This document shows positions 1-4,611 of a DNA stretch of 5,381 bases, in pieces (the stretch's first letter is position 1; each line of letters starts with the position of its first letter). The stretch is from Acidobacteriota bacterium (GTDB taxonomy: Bacteria; Acidobacteriota; Terriglobia; Acidiferrales; UBA7541), in the NCBI GenBank assembly GCA_003131705.1, contig PKUY01000405.1, positions 1 to 5,381 of the forward strand. The letters are read 5' to 3'. Position numbers and translations under genes: made by a program. The notes under the pieces were generated by a model. That model ran no database searches and was not told where the DNA came from. It was given only the letters and a program-made list of their open reading frames with translations.

Positions 1-792
1 CACCGCATCGCCGTCGTAGCCGTGGTCAGCACGGCTTTCCCCATTCCCCTGGGGCTGCGCTTTCAGAAGAACGGCGAAGGTGAGGTAGCCTGTGCGCTGG
101 CGCTGCTCCGAGATCTGGACCATCAGTTAGGCCGGCGCTTCCTGGATGTTTTGGTGGGTGACGCTTTGTATCTGCAGGCGCCCTTCATTAAAGAAGTGCA
201 ACGTCTGGGTCTGGTCTGGGCCTTCACCTTGAAAGAGAACCAGCCCGATTTGTTGCACGAAGCCGAACGTCTCACGCAAGAATCTCCCCTCGGCGTTCAC
301 GCCGAACCGGGCCGGGAGATTCGCTACTGGCACTTGCCGGAGGTCGACTGGCCCGTCGCCGATCGCCTGGTGCGCGTCGTCAAAACGGTTCGCATCGAAC
401 ACCAGCATCGCGTCACCGTCAGCCATGAAGACGGTCATCGAATCAAGAGCAAGACAGCGATGACGCAAGAGAGCACCAACTTCTACGCCACCAATTTCGA
501 ACTCGGCTCGATCTCGCCGCTGTTCATTTATCAGTTCAGTCGCAGCCGTTGGCGAATCGATACAGAAGTTTTTCAGACCATCACCACCGACTGCCACCTC
601 AAACACCCCGCGGTCCACCAAACCACGGCTCTGGTGGTGCTGACCATGATCCGGTTTCTCGCCTATACCTTATCCCTGGTCTTCTACCACCGCCAGGTCT
701 GCAGTCATGCTCGCGGGAAATGCGAGACCTTTCACGAGTGCGCCAAGAGAATCGCCTATTGGTTCACCGCCCTCGCCGCCAACACCAGTTGA
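1..792 (+). CDS. IS4-superfamily DDE transposase, 5' end cut by window edge
   Basis: The frame is open from base 1 and stops at 792 (TGA), leaving 263 residues; the N-terminus lies outside the window, so the GTG at 22 should not be taken as the true start. The protein resembles DDE transposases of the IS4 superfamily, which cut and rejoin insertion-sequence ends. Visible landmarks are the block VLVGDALYLQ, whose Asp (bases 160-162) fits the second catalytic Asp, then FTLKENQPDL, and near the C-terminus RWRIDTEVFQ followed by a hydrophobic segment. In the last block the third catalytic acid should be Asp 559-561 or Glu 565-567; the usual R-W-x-I-E pattern would place it at the Asp. The first catalytic Asp must lie upstream. 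The C-terminal half has no stop or frameshift, so the copy may be intact. Exact IS family is not assigned. Confidence 0.85.
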   Translation, partial: HRIAVVAVVSTAFPIPLGLRFQKNGEGEVACALALLRDLDHQLGRRFLDVLVGDALYLQAPFIKEVQRLGLVWAFTLKENQPDLLHEAERLTQESPLGVHAEPGREIRYWHLPEVDWPVADRLVRVVKTVRIEHQHRVTVSHEDGHRIKSKTAMTQESTNFYATNFELGSISPLFIYQFSRSRWRIDTEVFQTITTDCHLKHPAVHQTTALVVLTMIRFLAYTLSLVFYHRQVCSHARGKCETFHECAKRIAYWFTALAANTS

Positions 793-1041
793 TTCCTCTC
801 CCCCGCGGATCGCGAGGTCTCCGGCTATCTTCCCAGGCGCTCAAGAGCAACGCCGGTGCTGCCGTATTCCCTACGACCGCAGAATCGCCGCAATAAGCCC
901 CCTCTTGTCAATTTCTTTCCTCACCCAAAACCGGTTACAACTCCAGTCGACTCCCCTCAATCCCGAAACTCGATCCAGATCAGCGGGTTCGCCATCAGCC
1001 GCAAGGCACATTACGTAATCACTGGGTGTAGCAGCCCGAAC
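793..1041. other. Non-coding stretch after the transposase, probably containing the IS right end
   Basis: No convincing gene is seen on either strand; the overlapping plus-strand ORFs here are rich in Arg, Pro and Ser and look like chance readings of GC-rich DNA. The right terminal inverted repeat of the insertion sequence should lie in this stretch, but the left end is outside the window, so it cannot be matched and the element boundary is unknown. A perfect 10-bp palindrome, ATTACGTAAT, is at 1010-1019, 22 bp upstream of the -35 box of the following promoter, where an operator could sit. Confidence 0.5.
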
Positions 1042-1072
1042 TTGACGAAAACGTCGAATTAGGTTTTATAAT
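1042..1072 (+). promoter_or_regulatory. Strong sigma70-type promoter
   Basis: TTGACG at 1042-1047 matches five of six consensus -35 bases and TATAAT at 1067-1072 is a perfect -10 box. The spacer is 19 bp, slightly long (18 bp if the -10 is read as TTATAA). Transcription would start at about 1079, exactly where a small hairpin begins. No ordinary gene follows for 340 bp, so the promoter appears to serve the small unit ending at the 1143-1181 terminator. Confidence 0.6.
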
Positions 1073-1096
1073 ACGGGTCTCGACGCTCTTGTCGAG

Positions 1097-1109
1097 AAGG
1101 AGGTGATCC
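1097..1109 (+). promoter_or_regulatory. Unusually long Shine-Dalgarno-like sequence (anti-16S 3' end)
   Basis: AAGGAGGTGATCC is complementary over 13 bases to the conserved bacterial 16S rRNA 3' end (GGATCACCTCCTT). Ordinary ribosome binding sites match 4-7 bases. No ATG lies within the normal distance downstream; only GTG (inside the motif), CTG at 1110 and TTG at 1127 are available, each leading to a frame of a few codons. It could recruit 30S subunits without producing a normal protein. Confidence 0.6.
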
Positions 1110-1142
1110 CTGAGGTATACGAATAATTGATCCATCCGTAGG

Positions 1143-1181
1143 GGAAGGCGTGTGTGATTCTGCCATGCGCCTTTCTTTTTT
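1143..1181 (+). terminator. Intrinsic (rho-independent) terminator
   Basis: GGAAGGCGTGTG (1143-1154) pairs with CATGCGCCTTTC (1164-1175), a 12-bp stem including three G-U pairs when read as RNA, with a 9-nt loop (1155-1163). Six T residues follow at once (1176-1181). The T-run is on the plus strand, so it ends transcription coming from the promoter at 1042-1072. Confidence 0.7.
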
Positions 1182-1415
1182 CTGCCCACCTGTGAATTGA
1201 CGGATTCTGCCAGATTCACCCGATTACATCCTCACTCCTTCGCGGCTTTGATGCGAACAGTAGTTACGGTGGAAGAACGCCCCACTAATTTATCGTAAGT
1301 CCCGATTAATGCGCATGTGACAGCACTCGATTTCCGGGATACCTCGAACTTTGGGAGGTAGCTGGAGTCATTGACAAAGGGTAGCCGACGTGGCAACACT
1401 GGCTAGGGTAGAGCA
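1182..1415. other. Intergenic region upstream of the small hypothetical gene
   Basis: No gene is seen. There are two short inverted repeats: GTGAAT 1192-1197 with ATTCAC 1214-1219, and TACCTC 1340-1345 with GAGGTA 1355-1360. A perfect TTGACA at 1371-1376 could be the -35 of a promoter for the gene starting at 1416, but the best -10 at 17 bp spacing (AACACT, 1395-1400) matches only half the consensus, so this promoter is weak or doubtful. Confidence 0.4.
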
Positions 1416-1826
1416 ATGCAGCCGACTCCACGGAAGCTAACTACACTCCAGAAGGCAGTCCTCATTCAGGTTCTTCGTGCGTTTCCTGGCCAAGAGGTCG
1501 GCGTCTGCTATCATCCCTCAGCAAACGACTCGCTCGGTTACGCACAAGATTTCCTGACGGTCTTCAAGGCGATTGGGTGGAATGTGAGTGAGGGTGCGCC
1601 GTTTGAGGCCGTGAACAGTCGATCCACGGGCCTGGCGTTTGTGGTAAGCGAACAGAGTAAATTGCCTCCCAGTGCCGAAGCCCTTCGAGATGCGTTAAGA
1701 ATTTATGAGATTGAAGTCGGAACTTTTTGTGATTCCACTTGCAACACGAAACCTGGTGGCTTCACTCTGGCCGTCGGCCCTCCCGCATACCCAGAATTCC
1801 CGAGTGCGATGCATCACGGACCATAA
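1416..1826 (+). CDS. Small soluble hypothetical protein
   Basis: This is a 136-residue protein starting at ATG 1416; an in-frame TAG at 1404-1406 allows no useful upstream extension. The ribosome site is weak (AGGG about 8 bases before the start). I see no signal peptide or membrane segment. The order is a predicted helix (LTTLQKAVLIQVLRAF, residues 8-23), a strand ending in Cys-Tyr (about 27-32), a helix with YAQDFLTVFKAIGWNV (about 42-57), a strand (about 72-78), a helix PPSAEALRDALRI and a final strand FTLAVGPP. This alternating alpha/beta pattern with the AxGW motif recurs in unnamed Acidobacteria proteins, where it can be the cytosolic tail of a membrane protein. Here it stands alone, so it may be a free-standing version or have lost an N-terminal membrane part. 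The last 13 bp overlap the convergent gene. Function unknown. Confidence 0.55.
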   Translation: MQPTPRKLTTLQKAVLIQVLRAFPGQEVGVCYHPSANDSLGYAQDFLTVFKAIGWNVSEGAPFEAVNSRSTGLAFVVSEQSKLPPSAEALRDALRIYEIEVGTFCDSTCNTKPGGFTLAVGPPAYPEFPSAMHHGP

Positions 1827-2872
1827 ACCAGGACGTGGAACGTTCCCGGAACTGCCATTGGTCGCGGACGGGGCTGGTCTGCAGTGGAAGCCGCAGGTGG
1901 AGCGAAATCTGCGGTGTCCAAAAAGAGATTGTGCGTCTTCGTATCGAGCCCCATGGTTTTGGCGCCGACCTCGGTCCTGACGGTCTCGACTTCACTGAAT
2001 TTGTCAGGGGAATCTTCGTGGAATATATGGATCATCCCCTCGCGCGTCGAGGCGAAGATCATTCCTGTTTCAGGCTCATAGGCGGCGGCATCCACACCCG
2101 CCGAAATTGGGAACGACTGGATAACCTTTCCGCTGTCGGCATCTATCACCACGAGGATTGGGGGATTGCGGCCAGCGGTGAACAGCCGCCGGTGCTTCAT
2201 GTCCATCGCCAGAGCCGTGGGCCCTCCGGCCGGGGCTACCGGCCAACGCGACTTGATTGTGAGGGCGTGGGAATCAATGGCGACTACCTCGTTCTTATCC
2301 TCGATATTGACGTAAACAGTTCCTCTGCCGTCGGCCACGGCGAATTCAGGAGCACCGCCCAGCTCGACGGTTCCCACGGCGGTCCCAGTCTTGGCATCGA
2401 TCACAGTGGAGCTGTGGGGGTCTCCATTCATCACAAAGACACGCTTGGAGGCCGGATCGTACAGAACGCAGTCGGCGTCGTTGTCGGCTTTTACTTCGCC
2501 GGTCACCTTGAGAGTCCCCAAATCGAAAATGACCACTTTCCCCTGAGCTCCGTCGCTGATAAACCCGCGGCCGAACTCGTTGGCGATGACGACTCCGTGA
2601 TCCAGTTTCAAGCCCGTGATGTTGCCTATGAGGGCCCCATCGTCGGCATTGATTACCTTAACCTCTGTCCCATGCGACACGTAGACGCGGCGCGCAGAAG
2701 AGTCGATCGTGATGTAGTCAAAATATTCTCGAGTACTACCCTCAGCTGCGCCAAAACTGTACTTCTTGAGCAGGTGGTAACCGCCCGTCGCCGCTGTTGC
2801 CTGAGAGAAGGCGCTGAGGAGGATAAAAGCCATGCCATTTGCGAGAATTCTGAGGCCAGATGATGAACTCAT
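1814..2872 (-). CDS. Exported YVTN-type beta-propeller protein
   Basis: The protein is 352 residues from the ATG at 2872. That start is preferred over the upstream ATG at 2935 because it begins directly with a signal peptide (MSSSSGLRILANG, hydrophobic AFILLSAFS, cleavage likely after QATA, near residue 27) and follows an AAGGGA ribosome site at 8 bp. The mature part is a chain of beta-strand repeats of 40-45 residues: RRVYVSHG..VKVINADDGAL, GRGFISDG..KVVIFDLGTL, KRVFVMNG..STVIDAKTG, GTVYVNI..EVVAIDSHAL, RRLFTAG..LVVIDADSGKV and GMIFASTREGMIHIF. These match YVTN/NHL-like propeller blades, about seven in total. Such proteins are periplasmic or secreted and act in binding or as scaffolds; no catalytic site is recognised. 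It has its own putative promoter (2936-2964). Its stop codon lies within the convergent 1416-1826 gene. Confidence 0.9.
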   Translation of the reverse strand: MSSSSGLRILANGMAFILLSAFSQATAATGGYHLLKKYSFGAAEGSTREYFDYITIDSSARRVYVSHGTEVKVINADDGALIGNITGLKLDHGVVIANEFGRGFISDGAQGKVVIFDLGTLKVTGEVKADNDADCVLYDPASKRVFVMNGDPHSSTVIDAKTGTAVGTVELGGAPEFAVADGRGTVYVNIEDKNEVVAIDSHALTIKSRWPVAPAGGPTALAMDMKHRRLFTAGRNPPILVVIDADSGKVIQSFPISAGVDAAAYEPETGMIFASTREGMIHIFHEDSPDKFSEVETVRTEVGAKTMGLDTKTHNLFLDTADFAPPAASTADQPRPRPMAVPGTFHVLVYGP

Positions 2873-2935
2873 GCGAACCGTCCCTTTATTTGGAAGCTGC
2901 GGATGACTCTGCTTGGTTGCTTCGTATGAGTCCAT

Positions 2936-2964
2936 ATCATAACCGTCGTTCTGTGACCAGTGAA
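2936..2964 (-). promoter_or_regulatory. Putative sigma70 promoter of the beta-propeller gene
   Basis: Reading the minus strand, TTCACT (2959-2964, four of six -35 bases) and TATGAT (2936-2941, five of six -10 bases) are separated by exactly 17 bp. Transcription would start near 2929, giving a leader of about 57 nt before the ATG at 2872. This also argues against the ATG at 2935, which would lie at the promoter itself. Confidence 0.45.
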
Positions 2965-2998
2965 GGGCACTTGATCGGGAGTTAGCCGCTCCGACGGG

Positions 2999-3310
2999 TT
3001 ATTCTGGGTTAGCTTTCGGCTCGGATGAGCCTATTTTCAAAGGCTTAAAGTACAGCCAACGAAATAGAACGTACCAAATCAGTAGAATCACGAATGCTTT
3101 GATCAGTTCGGGTAGCCCGTCTTGCAGGCGCAAGCCCCCCGGCCCGGTAGTATGCTCCGTAAATACCTGCAATTGGTTTCTCGAAACCCAAACCGCGACG
3201 GGCGCACTAAAAATGCCCACGAAGTCCATGAGACCGCCTGCAAGGAGCCATCCCAGCGCTACGGCGCCGACATAGCTCTCTACAAGAGTTTGTCTTAATC
3301 GCTCCAGCAT
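2999..3310 (-). CDS. Small membrane protein with two transmembrane helices
   Basis: The protein is 103 residues from ATG 3310. The frame is open further upstream to 3496, but the ATG at 3310 has an excellent ribosome site, AAGGAG with 5 bases spacing, and the upstream residues (Cys-, Arg- and Pro-rich) do not look like real coding sequence. Two hydrophobic segments are clear: about residues 13-42 (VGAVALGWLLAGGLMDFVG and following) and about 67-88 (LPELIKAFVILLIWYVLF), joined by a polar loop with a Gly-rich stretch, and ending in a short Lys- and Glu-containing tail. No family or function is recognised. It follows, and overlaps by 104 bp, the open frame of another membrane ORF (ending 3207), which suggests the pair was or is translationally coupled. 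The next gene downstream starts 126 bp later with its own promoter. Confidence 0.65.
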   Translation of the reverse strand: MLERLRQTLVESYVGAVALGWLLAGGLMDFVGIFSAPVAVWVSRNQLQVFTEHTTGPGGLRLQDGLPELIKAFVILLIWYVLFRWLYFKPLKIGSSEPKANPE

Positions 3311-3581
3311 GGCTTCTCCTTGCGAGTCGTCCGCGATAACTGCGTAACGTACGGATCGGCCCTGTTCCATAAACCCAGCGCGACAGAAGCCACGCTGCGG
3401 CGACGGTGCTAAGAGCATTGAAGAAATAGAAGCATGTATCGAGGAACATACGGCGGTCCTCAAAATTAAGTTTGGGAGAAATGAAGGGAATATCAAGGAT
3501 GGCCACCGCCGTGAACAAGAAATCGACTAAGCGAATAGACGGCCCCAAGAGAGCTTGGCATACCCATTCAATCGACCACAC
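3207..3581 (-). CDS. Doubtful membrane ORF, probably 5'-truncated or frameshifted
   Basis: From GTG 3581 this frame gives 124 residues, but the GTG lies inside a hydrophobic stretch (AIAILLVWSIEWV) and has no ribosome site. The frame stays open upstream to an in-frame TGA at 3735-3737 with no ATG, GTG or TTG in between, so the natural start seems lost. That stop lies within the palindromic repeat at 3724-3750. The believable part has three hydrophobic segments: around the GTG, LVDFLFTAVAILDIPFI, and CFYFFNALSTVAAAWLL. The last 40 or so residues (RSYRGRLARRSHAG onward) are Arg- and Cys-rich and read over the start of the downstream gene, so they are probably not native. A shift into the third frame near 3370 would instead end just inside the start of the 3310 gene, a common coupled arrangement. 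Probably a decayed gene; function unknown. Confidence 0.4.
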   Translation of the reverse strand: MWSIEWVCQALLGPSIRLVDFLFTAVAILDIPFISPKLNFEDRRMFLDTCFYFFNALSTVAAAWLLSRWVYGTGPIRTLRSYRGRLARRSHAGAIKTNSCRELCRRRSAGMAPCRRSHGLRGHF

Positions 3582-3723
3582 TAGCAGAATCGCGATTGCA
3601 ACTGCTGAGACGTGAGGTCGGCTAAAGCTTGGCGAAGAGGGCGTTTCATCCTTACTCGTTGGCCGCGATTTTCGCAGATATCTCGACTCGGCCCAAACGA
3701 AAATATTGTTCTTACTCGGCTGA

Positions 3724-3750
3724 CCGACAATTATTCAAGTGCCCGATAAG
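3724..3750. repeat. Short copy of the CCGGACA/TGTCCG palindromic repeat
   Basis: CCGACAATTATTCAAGT followed by GCCCGATAAG has the same order as the longer copies: CCG(G)ACA, then TCAAGT, then a degenerate TGTCCGATAA. It directly abuts the longer copy at 3751. It contains the TGA that closes the upstream side of the doubtful membrane frame. Confidence 0.45.
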
Positions 3751-3830
3751 CCGGACATCAAGTTCCCCAGGACCATTACTGAACTTGATGTCCGGTAACC
3801 CGACCAACCATACGAGTGGAATCGATTATC
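3751..3830. repeat. Palindromic repeat, copy A, with a perfect 15-bp inverted repeat
   Basis: CCGGACATCAAGTTC (3751-3765) is the exact reverse complement of GAACTTGATGTCCGG (3781-3795), with a 15-nt loop. Beyond the right arm, ATGTCCGGTAACCC (3788-3801), CCAACCAT (3804-3811) and GAATCGATTATC (3819-3830) reappear in the same order and direction in copy B at 4559-4608. It lies 79 bp beyond the stop of the lipocalin-like gene. It has no T-run, so it is not a typical intrinsic terminator. It may be a recombinase site, a MITE-like remnant or a REP-type repeat. Confidence 0.7.
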
Positions 3831-3885
3831 GAACGGAAAACGGCTCCACATCCCAGCAGCAGGAAGGCCAAACACCGCCTTAGAC

Positions 3886-3902
3886 ACGCTTCTCTAAAGC
3901 GT
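3886..3902. other. Small hairpin just after the lipocalin-like gene
   Basis: ACGCTT (3886-3891) and AAGCGT (3897-3902) form a perfect 6-bp stem with a 5-nt loop, 7 bases beyond the stop codon of the gene ending at 3910. It could stabilise the 3' end of the mRNA or help termination, but no T-run follows on the minus strand. Confidence 0.3.
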
Positions 3903-3909
3903 TTGGCTG

Positions 3910-4374
3910 CTACTGCTTTTCGTAAATCGCTACATCGGTAAACGGCTTGCCGCTCGGGAGCGTGCCCTTGGTCACCTCCCGTATCGTCTTGCCGTCGGCG
4001 CTCAGTGTGATCTGCTCCGTCGCGACTTCCTTGCCGCTCTGCATAGTCGTCAGGTGGCGGGTATTTGCATCGACTATCTTTACGCTCTCGGTGCTTCCGT
4101 CGGTGGGTCCGCCTTCCAAAAACGTGATCGGGCCTCCATGGGTCGGATGGGTTAGATGTGTCGTCAGAGGTTTCCCGCTTCCGTCGGTTCCTTTCACGGT
4201 CACGTCGTTTGTGTCTTTGCCTTCTTGCACCATCAGAGTTACTTCCTTGGGAGCTGGACCGGATTCGTATTTCGATTGGGCGGTGTCGAGCTTCCACGTT
4301 CCCGTGAACGAATCGGCTGCGTACAAAGTGCCAGCCAATCCGAGCGCAGAGAGCAGTACCAGCAGCTTACGCAT
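3910..4374 (-). CDS. Secreted lipocalin-like small beta-barrel protein
   Basis: The protein is 154 residues from ATG 4374. That start is chosen because it begins a signal peptide (MRKLLVLLSALGLAGTLYA, cleavage before ADSF) and follows AGAGGAG at 7 bases; the frame extends upstream to 4497 but that part is not signal-like. The mature protein starts FTGTWKLDTAQSKYESGPAPKE, a motif typical of short secreted proteins abundant in Acidobacteria and resembling the first strand of lipocalin-type barrels. Repeating beta units follow: VTVKGTDGSGKPL, STESVKIVDANTRHLTTM, ITLSADGKTIREVTKGTLPSGKPF, ending VAIYEKQ. Small-molecule binding in the periplasm is a reasonable inference; no ligand is known. A putative promoter lies at 4440-4469. 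The gene stands between two long copies of a palindromic repeat (3751-3830 and 4540-4608), which may mark it as an inserted block. Confidence 0.85.
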   Translation of the reverse strand: MRKLLVLLSALGLAGTLYAADSFTGTWKLDTAQSKYESGPAPKEVTLMVQEGKDTNDVTVKGTDGSGKPLTTHLTHPTHGGPITFLEGGPTDGSTESVKIVDANTRHLTTMQSGKEVATEQITLSADGKTIREVTKGTLPSGKPFTDVAIYEKQ

Positions 4375-4439
4375 TTGAAGTCTCCTCTCGAACTGGTTGA
4401 ATGCTTGGCCGGGCCCGAAGTTAACTGCCTTGCGAAGGA

Positions 4440-4469
4440 ACCATACGCTGGCCGCTCCGCCGGTGTCAA
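4440..4469 (-). promoter_or_regulatory. Putative promoter of the lipocalin-like gene
   Basis: On the minus strand a perfect TTGACA (4464-4469) is followed after 18 bp by TATGGT (4440-4445, four of six -10 bases). Transcription would start near 4433, leaving a leader of about 59 nt that carries the strong ribosome site. The promoter is inside the block bounded by the two long repeats, so the block would carry its own expression signal. Confidence 0.45.
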
Positions 4470-4539
4470 TCTCCAGCGGTTTCGACGAACCTGCCACCGG
4501 AGCAGGCCCCGGCGGGATTCCGAAGGCTGATTAACGCAA

Positions 4540-4608
4540 CCGGACAATCAAGTGGGTAATGTCCGATAATCCTTGCCAACCATGCAAGCGAGAACCGAAT
4601 CGTCTATC
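4540..4608. repeat. Palindromic repeat, copy B
   Basis: CCGGACAATCAAGT (4540-4553) matches the left arm of copy A with one extra A. ATGTCCGATAATCC (4559-4572), CCAACCAT (4576-4583) and GAATCGTCTATC (4597-4608) match its right part in order. The inverted repeat is shorter than in copy A (CCGGACA with TGTCCGA, the outer pair mismatched) and the loop is reduced. It occupies the space just after the yceH stop codon (4612-4614). Confidence 0.65.
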
Positions 4609-4611
4609 AGG

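Larger units (their letters stand above)
1079..1181 (+). ncRNA. Candidate small RNA or orphan leader of about 100 nt
   Basis: The interval is bounded by a good promoter and a strong intrinsic terminator. The predicted transcript starts with a perfect 6-bp hairpin, CTCGAC (1079-1084) and GTCGAG (1091-1096) with loop GCTCTT. It continues directly into AAGGAGGTGATCC (1097-1109) and ends at the terminator. Possible reading frames are tiny: GTG 1103 to TAA 1126 gives VIPEVYE, and CTG 1110 to TGA 1130 gives LRYTNN. No known RNA family is recognised. Alternatives are a regulatory sRNA, a leader-peptide unit, or the remaining 5' end of a lost gene; the very long Shine-Dalgarno sequence makes a relic of a highly expressed ribosomal gene such as rpsU conceivable, but that is inference only. 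Confidence 0.4.

Noticed and set aside
127..621. Minus-strand ORF of 164 codons inside the transposase
   Set aside because: Antisense shadow of the transposase frame; the plus-strand protein has recognisable transposase motifs and this one has none.
1019..1219. Minus-strand ORF of 66 codons across the orphan transcription unit
   Set aside because: It runs antisense to a clear promoter and terminator, has no ribosome site, and its Ser/Lys-rich translation has no recognisable feature.
1739..2863. Plus-strand ORF of 374 codons opposite the beta-propeller gene
   Set aside because: Longer than the minus-strand gene but rich in Arg, Gly, His and Asp with no domain pattern. The minus frame has a signal peptide, ribosome site and regular propeller repeats.
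3629..3883. Plus-strand ORF of 84 codons across the repeats
   Set aside because: It spans the palindromic repeat and has low-complexity polar composition; no ribosome site or domain is visible.
3776..4297. Minus-strand ORF of 173 codons overlapping the lipocalin-like gene
   Set aside because: Extremely Arg-rich with no motif; it is an out-of-frame reading of the secreted protein gene.
3751..4608. Integron cassette with attC sites
   Set aside because: The gene-repeat-gene order is suggestive, but the repeats lack the RYYYAAC/GTTRRRY core pair expected of attC sites, and no integron integrase is seen.
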